Source of the DNA: Elymus sibiricus
Lineage: Eukaryota > Streptophyta > Magnoliopsida > Poales > Poaceae
Direction of reading: 5' to 3'
DNA length: 64,000 nt
Assembly (NCBI GenBank): GCA_039707655.1
Contig: CM077665.1
Location: 76,943,954 to 77,007,953, forward strand
Below, piece after piece: positions 1 through 12,524 of the stretch. The translations under genes and the position numbers were made by a program. Below the pieces are notes generated by a model. That model worked only from the letters and a program-made list of their open reading frames with translations. It was not told the DNA's origin and did not search any database. Position 1 is the first letter of the stretch. Each line of letters begins with the position of its first letter.

Positions 1-491
1 CGGAGTGACAAATCCCAGTCTCGATCCATGCCAGCTGAACAGACACCTTCGGAGATACCTGTAGAGCATCTTTATAGTCACCCAGTTACATTGCGACGTT
101 TGATACACACAAGGTATTCCTCCGGTGTCAGTGAGTTGCATGATCTCATGGTCATAGGAACAGATACTTGACATGCAGAAAACTATAGCAATAAACTGAC
201 ACGATCATATGCTACGTTCACAGTTTGGGTCTTGTCCATCACATCATTCTCCTAATGATGTGATCCCGTTATCAAATGACATCTCATGTCTATGGCTAGG
301 AAACCTTGACCATCTTTGATCAATGAGCTAGTCTATTAGAGGCATACTAGGGACACAGTGTTGTCTATGTACCCACACATGTATTTGAGTTTCCAATCAA
401 TACAATTATAGCATGGATAATAAACGATTATCATGAAAAAGGAAATATATAATAACCATTTTATTATTGCCTCTAGGGCATATTTCCAACA
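1..491 (-). repeat. Element H 3' LTR, partial
   Basis: On the minus strand this begins at 491 with TGTTGGAAATATGCCC, and it runs off the window at position 1. It matches the start of the LTRs of elements A and B and the 21568-21956 segment of H's own 5' LTR. Confidence 0.9.
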
Positions 492-714
492 GTCTCCCAC
501 TTGCACTAGAGTCAATAATCTAGCTCACATCGCTATGTGATTTACATTGTTATGAATCTAACACCCAATGAGTTCTGGGGTTCGATCATGTTTTGCATGT
601 GAGAGAGGTTTTAGTCAATGGTCTGCAACATTCAATTCCGTGTGTTCTTTGCAAATCTATATGTCATACTGCAGATGCTACCATGCTCCACTTGGAGCTA
701 TTCCAAATGGCTGC
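492..714 (-). pseudogene. Element H: end of pol (RNase H tail) and polypurine tract
   Basis: The minus strand carries the PPT (AAGTGGGAGAC-like, 492-502) next to the 3' LTR. Upstream of it is a frame-broken remnant of the last pol residues, which in intact copies read ADPMTKPL and continue to a C-terminal VRFITM. The reading frame is full of stops. Immediately beyond it, element F begins. Most of integrase and reverse transcriptase, about 2.5 kb by comparison with element A, is missing between this segment and 8448. Confidence 0.75.
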
Positions 715-1184
715 TGTCGGTGTCAATACCGACGGATCTCGGGTAGGGGGTCCCGAACTGTGAGACCTAGATCGATGGTAACAGGAGACGAAGGGGACAA
801 GGTTTTACCCAGGTTCGGGCCCTCCTATGGAGGTAATACCCTATGTCCTGCTTGATTATATTGATTGTATGGGGATTACAGAGTTGATCTACCTCGAGAT
901 CAAGTAACTAAACCCTAGATGAGTTCTGTTGTCCTACCACCTAAAACCCTCCGGCTTATATAGACGCCAGGGGTCCCTAGGGTTTACACATGGTCGGTTA
1001 CACGTCGAAGGGATAAACATGCCTATTCACTACTCCAAACGTGGAAGGCAAGCCACGATTCTCGAAGCTTCCTCCTTGGAGACGAGATCTTCAATCCTTC
1101 CAATATTCGATAAGTGGCCCATATAGTCCGGCCCATAAGTAATAGGTCGACCTCCCGAGGACCCCTTAAACCAGGACTCCCTCA
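715..1184 (-). repeat. Element F 3' LTR
   Basis: This 470-bp LTR has TG...CA ends and pairs with 7978-8447 in the same orientation. It is the 3' LTR because the PPT lies beside its minus-strand start at 1184/1185. Confidence 0.88.
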
Positions 1185-1197
1185 GTAGCCCCCGAAC
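1185..1197 (-). other. Element F polypurine tract
   Basis: The minus strand reads AGTTCGGGGGCTAC directly before the LTR start TGAGGG. It has the same form as the tracts of D (TTCGGGGGCTAA before TGATGGGG) and E (TTCGGGGACTAC before TGACGGGG). This agreement fixes the minus-strand orientation of F. Confidence 0.75.
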
Positions 1198-1624
1198 TAG
1201 CCTCCAACGCCAAGGGTCCAAGCTCCAGCTGCTTCACATGATTAGAGTCTTCGGCTTGCGAGGCGAGTTCCTTTCTCCGAACAATGCCCGGCCGAGTTAG
1301 TTCGGCCCCTGTCGACGTGTAGTTTCTCCGATCATAGATCGTCCGAACATCATGAGTAACCGGCCCTGAGGGCCAAACGTCAGGGAGTGAATAGTGACTT
1401 CTGACAACCTTTCAGACGAAAGGTCACGGCCCTCCACGACCACTGAACCAGTCGAAAAGACCTGCTTCGTGGTTCGAGGCCGTTTCCACTAGCACGATCC
1501 ATCAATGCACAGATCGTGCCCCATTTTTCACGGGATATGTTTGATCACGCGCGTATAACGGCACGCATGCCTTGGGAAGCGAAGAGATTCACCGCGCCGT
1601 GAAGGGAGGCTAACCGGCATCAAG

Positions 1625-1637
1625 CTTTAATAAAAGG
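1625..1637 (+). promoter_or_regulatory. TATA-like box of the antisense gene in F
   Basis: CTTTAATAAAAGG lies about 120 bp upstream of the ATG at 1756, followed by a C/T-rich leader. The same layout (TATA-like box, C/T-rich leader, ATG) precedes the antisense gene of D, and a similar one precedes that of E. This points to a promoter independent of the LTR. The call is by sequence pattern only. Confidence 0.5.
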
Positions 1638-1755
1638 GGAAGAAAAACCCCAAGGCTTATCCGCATCTCGCATTCGCATCCCCGCTTCCCCCTTCTCCCG
1701 AGCTTCCAGAGCCCAGATCTAGGTTTCCCAATCCACTCCTCCTCCGAGCACTGCC

Positions 1756-4700
1756 ATGGCCGGCTCAGGTTCTAGCGGCAAGTGGGAGGCTTCCTCAGTC
1801 ACCGACCAGGACATCCGAGACCTCAAGGAGGCTGGATACCTCCCCGCCAACGTCTTCCACCGCGCCGCAGAGGAGGGTCAGGTGATCCCCACCCCCAAAC
1901 CAGGTGAGAGGGTGGTCTTCATCCCTCACTTCATCAGAGGATTAAGCTTCCCGCTTCACCCCTTCGTGAGGGGCCTCATGTTCTTCTACGGCCTCGACTT
2001 CCATGACCTCCCGCCGAACTCTTTTATGCATATATCGGCCTTCATCATCATCTGCGAGGCGTTCCTGCGAGTCGAGCCACACTTCGGATTGTGGTTCAAG
2101 ATCTTTAACATCAAGCCGAAGTGTGTCGCCGGCGCACATGCGGATTGCGGCGGGGCAGTCATCGGCAAGCTTCCGCGTGCAGTGTGGCCATCCGGCACCT
2201 TCATCGACACCATCAAGACCTGGCAAAAAGAGTGGTTTTACATCACCGAGCCAAGGGAGGAGGGCGGAACTGTTCCTGCCGAATTCAGATCAGGCCCTTC
2301 GACCAGATTGACCTCATGGGTCCGAAAGGGCCTTGATTGGGGGTCGGACACAGAGGTGGAGGACCTGCAGAGGGGCATCGCCTCCCTAATCAGGGAGGGA
2401 GTCGGCCTGACCAATGTGGTCCAGGTTATGCTTCGGCGGCGCATCCTCCCCTGCCAGCGCCGGAGTTCTCCTATGTGGGATTACCGGACTGACGACGATC
2501 CTACAGTTCGTGAACTCTTCTGCACCACGCGGGAGAAGCTATGGAAGGCGCTGTTCAAGGCGCAGGAGAACTAGCCGGGCAAGAAGGAGGACAAGGGCTT
2601 GAGCGCCATCAAGTCCCCACCCGAGGTATAGCATAGTTTCATTTCACCGGTTCTATCTTCCTAAAGATAGTCTAAGCATTTTCTGATCACCTTTCACAGG
2701 AATGGTTGAGCCAAGCCACGGGCATCAAGTGTCCGGCTCCACAGCCCAAAGACCCCAAGTCTCCGCTACTGTTGGAGATGCTCGTCGTGGCACCTTACAA
2801 GGCGCGAGAGAAGAAGGAGAAGAAGAAGCCAGGCCGAACAGGCCTGCGCAATAGGGACCAGCCAGAAGCTGTGTCTGAAGAGACCCACGCCTCCTCGAAT
2901 CAAGAGGAGGAGCATGAGGGTGAGGAGGGAGGCGATTCCCCCCTTGCCGGAAAAAGGGCGGCGTCATCGGACGCTCCGGAGGACGTAGATCCTCCTGCCC
3001 TGAAGAAGACACGCCGGACACAGGTAGCCCTGTCCGGTGATAGTACGGACTCGGATACTGAGCCCAAGGATTTCGAGAGGGTTCCGCGAAGGAACCTCAG
3101 GGTTAAGCCCCCACCTCGAAGGTAAGGATCCGAAGACCTCGCGAGCTATTAGCGCTAAGTTTTTTAATGTTACTGACGTGTGAGTGCCTTCTGGCTTGCA
3201 GCCCAACGCGCGTTCTCCCCACCGATCAAGTTTCGGACGGGGAGACCCCGACCGCCGAGCTAGCGGAGAGCGGAACCGCGTAGCACCCCACTCCTCCGGG
3301 CGCCACGAAGGACACCGCGGAGGTGTCATCCTAGCAGGCTCCTTTGGAGCCGGACACTGGAGGCGGGGGCGACGACGTCATGGTCGAGGCTAACACCTCG
3401 GCCGCCGAAGACCCGGGAGAGAAGCCCCTCCCGGATACTGAGGAGACCGGACAAGGAGATGTCCAGTCACCTCCAAGGTTGTGTCCGGAGCGCACCACGC
3501 CTCCAGAGGCACAGGTTCAATCCCCGGTCGAAGATCGGGTCAACCGTCCACCACCGGCACTGCCGACCACTGGGTGGCCGGCTATGGGGGAGGCTCTGTC
3601 AAGCGCCCCCATCTCCGAAGAGCACCGCACCCTTATGGGTACGGTACTGCAGAGCATTCAGTCCGTGGATACCGGACTGAAGGAGGCCTTCAACGGTCTC
3701 CTGACGGGCTTTTAGGTGAGTCATGTAATGCTCTACTTTGTGAAATATTGATTTCTGTAAGTTATGATTATATGCATGGCAGCCCCCGAGCCCTAGGTGA
3801 GTTTGGAAAAACTTACCTGGGGGTCAAATCATAGATCCTTATCCGAACTATGTATAGGACAATATATGTTCGGATCGTTCTGTCAGCCCTTAAGAGGACC
3901 GTACACAGGATCATTTTAGTGACAGTTCGGAGGTTGTAAACTCCTGTAACGTTATATGATGTTGTTTGTTACAGGCTTCGTCGACGGCAGCGGCCAATAA
4001 CGCTGCCGAGCTAGAAGAGCTAAATCGGAAGCTCAAGAGCTCCGAAGACGAGCTTGACGCTCTAAACAAGAGATTCGACGAGGCGCAAGGTAAGTCGAAT
4101 TAGAGTAAAAAACTCTTCATTACCGTACTGTCAATGCAGTGTTGTTTGATATGCTTAATGCTTGCGCAGCCTCGGCGAAGGAGATTGAGAAGCTCAAGGC
4201 CGAGCTTGAGAAGGCTAAGCAGGAGGCTGCGGTGGAGAAGGCGGCTGCCAAAGAAGCAGCTACCGCGCTATCCGCCCTAAGAGCCACCAGCGACAAGCAT
4301 GAGGCTCGGGTGGAGGAAATCCAGCAGGAGCTCAAAGACGATGGGCGGAAGTGCGAGGACCTGGAGCGGAAGGGCAAAGAGCAGGCCGCCGAACTATCCA
4401 CCCTGAAAACCAATCTCTAAAAGGAGCGGGTGGATAGGCGGTCATTTGAAGAGGAGCTCAGCCAAGCCAAAGCTGTCATGGATGGTAAGCCGTATTCATT
4501 GCGGTGTATCTTCGGGGACAGCAAGTTCGAGTTGCTTACCCAAGTATGGCGTTCCTCAGGCGCCTGCTCGGACCTCCAGAAGAGTTTAGCGGACGCGAAG
4601 CAGTTCTATGCTTCGCGGGGAGAAGGAGATGAAGCTCGGCTATTCTGGGCGCAATTCGAAGCCCCCGAGCGTTCTCCTCTCCTTGTGGAGCAGCTGAAGC

Positions 4701-5044
4701 AGCTCATGGAGCTACACCGGATGGCGGAACCGGCCATGAAGGATCTCTGTATCCGGCTATGGCCCAACGAGCCATTGCCGGGCAGTTACTTCGGCCTGGT
4801 GCAGAAGCTCGGTGATGCCACTCCTCGGGTCGACGCACTGAGGCGGTCTTCCTGCATCGAAGGAGCCAGGATGACCTTCGCGAAGGCCAAGGTGCAATGG
4901 CCGGGGCTGGACCCGATGAAGGTAGCCACTGCCCCTCCGCCTCCTGGAAAGGGTCATAGGCGCCCCGAGCTGTACTTCTCCGGAGTTATGGAGGGTGCTC
5001 GGGCCATAGAATCACAGTGTACAAGAGAGAACGAGTATGAATAG
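1756..5044 (+). pseudogene. Antisense gene of F: gypsy-type transposon domain / coiled-coil protein, disrupted
   Basis: Likely exons are 1756-2625, 2700-3121, 3202-3715, 3975-4089, 4170-4484 and 4522-5044, mostly with GT...AG borders. The first exon encodes the PF04195-like domain, with motifs IRGLSFPLHPFVRG, DLPPNSF, CEAFLRVEP and WQKEWFY. Next come a lysine- and glutamate-rich linker (KKEKKKPG), a Pro-rich stretch, heptad-like coiled-coil exons (ELEELNRKLK, KEIEKLKAELEKAKQ) and a C-terminal helical domain (RLWPNEPLP, VQWPGLDP). In-frame stops at 2572, near 3280, 3713 and 4418 disable it. The 37-nt gap at 4485-4521 is short for a plant intron and may be misread. The start was chosen at the first ATG after the C/T-rich leader (context gccATGgcc). 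Function is unknown; it is not a recognised retroviral enzyme. Confidence 0.65.
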
Positions 5045-6354
5045 ATTGCTGTACTATGTCCAAAGACTTGTCAGTGTGTATATATTTAAAATGCATGGTT
5101 TTATCATGTGTTGTATGTTTTGCATCCTTTATAACTCCTATGTGGCCGTTAAACCTGAAAGCTGCGAGTCGTCGGCTTCAGCCCCCGTGTAGATACTACG
5201 CGAGGTGTCTCTTCCAATCGCACTATGACCCATAGCCGAGCTATCGGTACCTGAAGGCGGAAGTGTGAGGCGGACAAGGCAATCAGACCATAATGCTTTA
5301 TTGCTTTCACTTAGCCGTAGGGGCGCGAGAATGGAGTGCGGGGGCTGGTGACTAGCCCCCAGGGGTTTGTGATGTTCAGATAAACCGCGGCCAAAGCCTA
5401 TATCACCTGGTTTGTACTAACACCAAACCCATCGTATGACACGGAATAACCTTTGACGAGATTTAGCTTAAGCTCGGATTTGCAGACCGGTTCTCGCATA
5501 CCATGACAGTCAGTTTTCGGCTTTCTCTGCTGAGGCGCTTAACCAGACTAGCCGGAAGCACAATCGCAGCGGTGCTCCCTTTGCCCTTTTAGCCGAACTA
5601 GCGGAACATAAAGGGGCAAGCACAGGAGCCGGGCAACCCAACTATTGACCCAAGACATAGTTCGGAACCAATGCATATAAAGCGGAATTCCAAGACGCCG
5701 AACACTAAAGCAGTTGTGATTAGGGCGATTTTTAAGGTCGAGCCGCCGGTCTTTTAGCCGGTTGCGTCGTAAAATATACCAAACAGGCTCGCGAGAAGAG
5801 GGAGAAAACAGAAAGTGTTCCGAAAAGGGACAGCAAAGAGAAAATGATATATCTGTATTTTTCTCAACAACTCTTATTATTCGAATCGCCGATGCGACTG
5901 TTTACAGGTATTTGATAAATGAAATATAAACTTTACAGGAGGGGTTGTACCGAGGGCCTTCGATGAATGACCTGACGTCCTTGATGTGCCCTGTGGCTTA
6001 TCCGCTCCTGCATCTCCTAAGGAGGTGTATGCCTTTATGGGCTTTACTTGTTCGGTGGACGGACCTTTGGAGAAAGAGTCTTGAGAAGTCGCCGAAGTAT
6101 GGACGCACTTTATGGTACCTGTAGTATGTCCGAAGACGTGTTGACGGTAATAGTTCGGTCCAGCCGAACACCTACCCTCTAATAGTTGTTCCCCACCGCT
6201 GCCCATGGAATTTTGAGCGCGAAGTTGTGCCTCCTTGGCACGTAATTTGCTGGTGCTAGGGCCGTGCCACGGGGGGCGAGTCCCTATTTATGGGGAGAGG
6301 AAGGTTCTGGAACTTCGGATCGAGACCGAGCTCGCTTCCCAGCTTTGGGTGCCT
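5045..6354. other. Element F region between the antisense gene and gag
   Basis: No reading frame here resembles reverse transcriptase, integrase or protease on either strand, so the whole pol region that should lie here is absent. Short PPT-like tracts occur, such as CGGGGGCTGAAG on minus near 5180 and a GGGGGCTGG/CTAGCCCCC pair at 5340-5365. An A/T-rich stretch just after 5050 could serve polyadenylation of the antisense transcript. Nothing else was recognised. Confidence 0.5.
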
Positions 6355-7931
6355 TTACGGCAGATGTCGGCGCTTGCCAATCATCGGTGTAATGGAATTC
6401 GGACGCCAGGGCCAATGCATGTCGCGCCGGTGATCGGCGTCTGCTCTGGTCCGGTTCCGTTCCCGACCTTCATTATTGCGGTCGAGCCAGGGCCGGTACC
6501 CTTCCCGTTTATCCGGTGAGTATCCTCTGGATCCGTAGATCGAACGCGTACGACCTGCTCTATCGTCCAGGTCGTGTCGCAGGTCGAACCTGTCATCGGG
6601 CTCTAGTGGCTCTTTTCCCCGTCTTCGGGGTATCGCCGGCCTATAGCCGGTGTTGTCAGCCGTCCTATCTCGTCCTCGAGGAGGGCGGTCTGGCTTGTCA
6701 TATTGGGTATGCTTGGGAGACGGCGTATCAGTGAGCTCGTCATAGAATTGTGGCAGCAGCCTTCTGCGTGGGTAGCTCCTGGGTTGGTCCGATAGACCGG
6801 TGCCGTATCCTTCCTCAGCTGAGAGGACTCTCGTCCATCGGTCGTTGAGGTCGTCTTGTTCGGCTTTGAGCTGCCGCTCTTTTGCTTTCAGGCTGCGGGC
6901 CGTGGATATGAGCTGTTGCCTGAACAGTTCCTGGTCAGCAGGATTGTCGGGGATGGCGAAGTCATCGGCTTCCGCATTGTCCTCCCCCTCGATGGCGGAG
7001 GTAGTCGTCGTCCTCGGGATCATCTGGATCATTGGGGTTATGACGGTCTTCGGGCCTCTCCTGACCCTCTAGCGGGTGTTCGGGGTTTTGGGGATCACCG
7101 AGGTCTTCCGGGGTATCTCCGTCTCCGGTGCCATTGGTAGCCTTTCTTCCCTTTTTTTCCTTTTGACCGTTTATGCGGCTTTCGGCGCTTTGATGGCGCG
7201 TCATCCGATTTGTCGCCATCGTTTCTTGGAGTGTCCACCATGTAGACGTCATATGTGGAGGTGGCGGTCCATCGCCCGGTGTTAACAGGGGCGAGGGCGT
7301 GATCCTCCTCATCCATGTAATCTGCCTCCTCGGAGGCAAAGTCCAGCAGGTCGGTTAAATCCTCGACAGTGGCTACTAAGTGGGTGGTGGGTGGGACAAA
7401 AAAATCGCCCTGACCCGTCTGGAGCCCGATCTGCGAACAGATCGGGGTGGTGTCGTCGGCAATCTTCATCGACGAGATCCGATCTAGAGCCTCGTTGAGT
7501 ATCGAGAGCTCGATCGGGTCGGCCTGCCCAGAGCTTCCGGAGTGAACCTCCGATGCGTCCGCGCGGGGTGAGTGTTCGGCAAGAACAGATGTCCGGACGT
7601 CCAGCACTATGACCGGATCCAGACTAAGAGGCGGGCTCTCGCCCGGGTAGATCCCGTGGGCGGGGCCGGAAGATGGATCTGAGGTTAAAGCCTCGGAGTC
7701 TTCGGGCATAGCAGGCGAGACTGCAAGCCCGGTTAGCGACAGATCGCCCCGAGAATCTACGGAGAACTCTAAGTTCCCGAATCTGACCTCTTGATCAGGG
7801 GCGAAGCTTCCGACACGGCCTAGATGGCCGGACGGGTTGGCGTGCAGCACAATGCTGCCGAAAGCGAAGATCTGTCCGGGGATGAAAGCGCCCGGGTTAC
7901 GGACCTCTTCATTGATGACAAGGCGAGCCAT
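6355..7931 (-). pseudogene. Element F gag remnant
   Basis: On the minus strand an ATG at 7931, about 45 bp inside the 5' LTR, opens a frame of 278 codons starting MARLVINEEV, with a basic end near residue 250 (KRSKGKKGKKG). Coding similarity then continues in another frame (7032-6355) with DFAIPDNPADQELF, a helical KAKERQLKAEQDD segment and an Arg/Asp-rich tail. At least one frameshift therefore separates the halves. No zinc knuckle and no clear capsid domain is visible. The position right after the PBS supports gag; the protein itself is not one I can match confidently. Confidence 0.55.
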
Positions 7932-7960
7932 CGATTCCTTCTCGTGATCACAACGGAACT

Positions 7961-7977
7961 CTCAATGAAATCACCAA
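7961..7977 (-). other. Element F primer-binding site region
   Basis: The minus strand reads TTGGTGATTTCATTGAG directly after the LTR end CACCGACA. Related Triticeae elements have TTGGTGCTTTCATTGAGAG here. The primer tRNA is not assigned. Confidence 0.5.
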
Positions 7978-8447
7978 TGTCGGTGTCAAAACCGGCGGAT
8001 ATCGGGTAGGGGGTCCCGAACTGTGAGACCTGGATCGATGGTAACAGGAGACGAATGGGGCAAGGTTTTACCCAGGTTCGGGCCCTCCTATGGAGGTAAT
8101 ACCCTATGTCCTGCTTGATTATATTGATTGTATGGGAATTACAGAGTTGATCTACCTCGAGATCAAGTAACTAAACCCTAGATGAGTTCTGTTGTCCTAC
8201 CACCTAAAACCCTCCGGCTTATATAGACGCCAGGGGTCCCTAGGGTTTACACATGGTCGGTTACACGTCGAAGGGATAAATATGCCTATTCACTACTCCA
8301 AACATGGAAGGCAAGCCACGATTCTCGAAGCTTCCTCCTTGGAGACGAGATCTTCAATCCTTCCAATATTCGGCAAGTGGCCCATATAGTCCGGCCCATA
8401 AGTAATAGGTCGACCTCCCGAGGACCCCTTAAACCAGGACTCCCTCA
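7978..8447 (-). repeat. Element F 5' LTR
   Basis: This 470-bp LTR is the partner of 715-1184, with TG...CA ends. It is the 5' LTR because the PBS and gag remnant follow it on the minus strand. Confidence 0.88.
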
Positions 8448-9850
8448 GCATGGTCCGCATGTCTCAACCGATTCGAAATCGAGTGAGTCAAAAGATCCAT
8501 CAGCATGGAGTTTCTTCATGCGCTTTACACCAATATGTCCTTGGCGGCAGTGCGACAAGTATGTGGTACTATCATTATTAACTTTGCATCTTTTGGCATC
8601 AATGAACATGTGTATTACTACGATCGAGTTTCAATGAACCATTCACATTGGGTGCATGACCATTGAAGGTATTATTCATGTAAACAGAATAACCATTATT
8701 CTCTAACTTAAATGAATAACGGTATTGCAATAAATACGATCTAATCACGTTGATGCTCAACGCAAACACCAAATGACATTTATTTAGGTTTATCACTAAT
8801 CCCGAAGGTAGAGAGAGCGTGCGATGGTGATCACATCAACCTTGGAAACACTTCCAACACACATCGTCACCTCGCCCTTAGCTAATCTCCGCTTATTCCG
8901 TAGCTTTTATTTCGAGTTACCAACATTTAGCAACTGAACCGGTATCTAATACCCAGGTGCTACTAGGAGTACTAGCAAGGTACACATGAATAAAACGTAT
9001 ATCAAATATACTTCTGTTGACGTTGCCAGCCTTCTTATTTACCAAGTATCTAGGGCAGTTCCGCTTTAGTGACCGTTCTCGTCATAATAGAAGCACTCAG
9101 TCTCGGGTTTGGGTTCAACCTTGGGTTTCTTTACTGGAGCAGCAACTAGCTTGCCATCCATGAAGCTTCCCTCCTTGCCCTTGCCCTTCTCGAAACAAGT
9201 GGTTTTACTAACCATCAACACTTGATGCTCCTTCTTGATTTCTACCTTCGCGGTGTCAAACATCGCGAATAGCTCGGGGACCATTATTTCCTTCCCTGGC
9301 ATTTCATAGTTCATCACGAAGCTCTAGTAGCTTTGTGGCAGTGACTTGGAGAACTATATCAACCACTATCTTATCTGGAAGATCAACTCCCACTCGATTC
9401 AAGCGATTGTAGCACCCAGACAATCTGAGCACATGCTCACCGATTGAGCTATTCTCCTTCATCTTGCAGGAAAAGAATCTTGTTGGAGGTCTCATACCTC
9501 TCAACACGGGCACGAGCCTGAGATCCCAATTTCAGCTCTTAGAACATATCATATGTTTCGTGACGTTTCAAAAAACGTTTTGGAGCCTCAATTCTAAGCC
9601 GTAATACATGACGCACTAAACTATCAAGTAGTCATCAAAACGTGCCTGTCAGATGTTCACAACATCTACAGACAACGCTTGAGGGGGTGGCACACCGAGC
9701 GGTGCTTTAAGGACATAAGCCTTATGTGCAATAAATGAGGACAATCCTCAGATCACGGACCCAGTCCGCATTATTGCTACCATCATCTTTCAACTCTATT
9801 TTCTCTAGGAACGTATAAAAAACACAGGGGATCTACAACGCGAGCTAGTG
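8448..9850 (-). pseudogene. Element H: degraded gag and start of pol (GAG-pre-integrase)
   Basis: Read on minus, this is a decayed version of the first third of the polyprotein intact in element B. Near 9300-9070 it has the segment before the zinc knuckle (ELFAMFD, KEHQVLMV, KPKVEPKPETE) and a broken knuckle (CFYYDENGH for the intact CFHCKGTGH). Near 8570-8450 it has the GAG-pre-integrase zinc motif (HCRQGHIGVKRM-like). Frameshifts and stops break it into short frames. At 8448 it stops abruptly at element F. Confidence 0.75.
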
Positions 9851-11094
9851 ATCTACAACATAATTTGCAAAGACTTTTTGACTATGTTCATGATAATGAG
9901 TTCAATTAATCATATTACTTAAGAACTCCCACTCAAATTGACATCCCTCCGGTCATCCGAGTGTTACATGATCCAAATTCACCAACCCAAGTCCGATCAT
10001 CACGTGAGATGAGGTGGTTTCAATGGTGAACATCTCCATGTTGATCATATCTACTATATGACTCATGTTCGACCTTTCGGTCTTTTGTGTTCCGAGGCCA
10101 TGTCTGTACATGCTAGGCTCATCAAGTTTAACCCGAGTGTTCCGACTGGCTTGCACCCGTTGTATGTGAACGTAGAGTCTATCACACCCGATCATCACGT
10201 GGTGTCTCGAAACGACGAACTTTCACAACGGTGCACACTCGGGGAGAACACAATTTTATCTTGAAATTTTAGTGAGGGATCACCTTATAATGCTACCGTC
10301 ATCCTAAGCATAATAAGATGCATAAAAGGATTAACATCACATGCAAATCATAAATGACATAATATGGCCATGATCTTGTGCTTTTGATCTCCATCTCCAA
10401 AGCACCGGCATGATCTCCATCGTCACCGGCATGACACCATGATCTCCATCATCTTGATCTCCATCAACGTGTCGCCATGAGGTTGTCGCGCCAACTATTG
10501 CTTCTACAACTATTGCTAACTCATAGCGATAAAGTAAAGCAAAAACGGGAAAATAAATTAAAGACAACCCTATGGCTCCTTCCAGTTGTCGTACTCTTCG
10601 ACATGCAAATCGTGATAATATATACAAAACATGATCATCTCATACATCACATATATCTCATCATGTAATTGGCCATATCACATCACAACATACCCTGCAA
10701 AAACAAGTTAGACGTCCTCTAATTGTTGTTGCATGTTTTACGTGGCTGCTATGGGTATCTAGCAAGAACGATTCTTACCTACGCAAAAACCACAACGGTG
10801 ATACACAAATTGCTATTCAACCTTCTCAAGGACCGCCTTTGTCGAATCCGATCCAACTAAAATGGGAGAGACAGACACCCGCCAGCCATCTTTATGCAAC
10901 AAAGTCACATGTCAGTTGATGGAACCGGTCTCTCTTAAGCATACGAGTAAGGTTGGTCCGGGCCGCTTCATCCCAGAATACCGCTGAATCAAGAAAAGAC
11001 CAAGGGAGGAAGCAATCTGAGCATCAACGCCCACAAACTCCTTTGTGTTCTACTCGTGATCTCATCTACGCATAGACCTAGCTCATGATGCCAC
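9851..11094 (-). other. Element H leader and primer-binding site
   Basis: This is the long 5' untranslated leader typical of BARE/Angela elements, matching 14387-15666 of element A in reverse. The PBS (TGGCATCATGAGC on minus, about 11081-11093) lies two bases inside the LTR end and resembles the initiator-tRNA-Met type site (TGGTATCAGAGC) with changes. Confidence 0.75.
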
Positions 11095-12524
11095 TGTTGG
11101 GGAACTTTGCATGGGAAACAAAAAATTTGCTACGCACACGCAAGATCTATCCATGGTGATGAGCATCTACGAGAGGGAGAGTGGATCTACATACCCTTGT
11201 AGATTGCAAAGCGGGAAGCGTTAAGAAATGCGGTTGAAGTAGTCGAACGTCTTCGCGATCCAAATCGCAAGCCGTCCCTCGATCCAATCATGATCCGTCC
11301 CGCGATCCAATCACGGTCCTTCTGATCTAGCGCCGAACGGACGGCACCTCCGCGTTCAGCACACGTATAGCTCGATGGCGATCTCCACCCCCTTGATCCA
11401 GGAAGCGAGGGTGGAGAGGTAGATGAGTTCTCCGCCAGCACAACGGCGTGGTGGCGGTGGTGGTGGAGCTGTCCCGGCAGGGCTTCGCCAAGCACGACCG
11501 AGACGATCTAGTGGAGAACAGATCTAGAGGGAGAGAGAGGCAGCCATGGCTTTTCAGGTGAGGGCTGCCCTCAAATCCTCTAGTATATATAGGAGGAAGG
11601 GAGGGGAGGAGGCAGCCCAAAACCCTCCACCAAGGAGGGTTCGTCCGAACCAAGGGGGAGGAGTCCTCCCCCAACTAGGATTCCTCCTCCCACAAGGGAG
11701 GTGGAGTCCTGGGAGGCCTCCCCACTTGGCCCTCCTCTCTCCTCTTCGCATGGGCCCTTAGGGGCTGACTTGCCCAGCCCACTAAGGGCTGGTGCGCCAC
11801 CCCTAAGGCCCAAATGGCCCCCGGAGTGGGTGGCCCCCTCACGATGGACCCCCGGAACCCTCCCGGCACCCCCGGTACACTACCGGTGACGCCCGAAATT
11901 TTTCCGGTGACCAAAACGGGACTTCCTATATATCAATATTTACCTCCGGACCATTCCGAAGCTCCTCGTGACGTCCGGGATCTCATCCGGGACTCCGAAC
12001 AACCTTCGGTCACCACCATACATAACTCAATACTACCGAAACGTCACCGAACGTTAAGTGTGCAGACCCTGCGGGTTCGAGAACTATGTAGACATGACCG
12101 AGACACCTCTACGGTCAATAACCAATAGTGGGACCTGGATGCCCATATTGGTTCCTACATATTCTACGAAGATCTTTATCGGTCGAACCTCAATGTCAAG
12201 GATTCAGTTAATCCCGTATGATGTTCCCTTTGTTCTTCGGTATGTTACTTGCCCGAGATTCGATCGTCGGTATCTCTATACCTAGTTCAATCTCATTGCC
12301 GGCAAGTCTCTTTACTCATTCCGTAATACAAGATCACGTGGCTAACTCTTTAGTCACTTTGCTTGCAAGGCTTATTGTGATGTTGTATTATCGAGTGGGC
12401 CTTGAGATACCTCTCCATCACACGGAGTGACAAATCCCAGTCTCGATCCATGCCAGCTCAACAAACACCTTTGGAGATACCTGTAGAGCATCTTTATAGT
12501 CACCAAGTTACGTTGCGACGTTTT
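11095..12524 (-). repeat. Element H 5' LTR, inner part
   Basis: This is the last 1430 bp of the LTR on minus, interrupted by element A at the GTTTT target site (12520-12524). Together with 21568-21956 it makes an LTR of about 1.82 kb. Its central segment (about 11580-11900) is C/G-rich and lacks the palindrome array found at the corresponding place in A and B. Confidence 0.85.

Larger units (their letters stand above)
715..8447 (-). mobile_element. Element F: Tat-like Gypsy retrotransposon, non-autonomous (minus strand)
   Basis: Two direct 470-bp LTRs (715-1184 and 7978-8447) start TGAGGGAGTCCTGG and end CACCGACA on the minus strand. Read on minus, the order is 5' LTR, PBS, gag remnant (7931 to about 6355), no pol, an antisense gene on the plus strand (1756-5044), PPT, 3' LTR. 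An antisense extra ORF between pol and the 3' LTR is characteristic of the Tat lineage of Ty3/gypsy. The LTRs differ at about a dozen sites by eye (about 2.5%), which suggests roughly 1 million years at 1.3e-8 per site per year. The flanking 5-mers (gctgc and gcatg) do not form a TSD. Confidence 0.8.

Noticed and set aside
568..1221. Short ORFs at the H/F junction
   Set aside because: They cross the boundary between an old Copia remnant and an LTR, and have no similarity to any protein I recognise.
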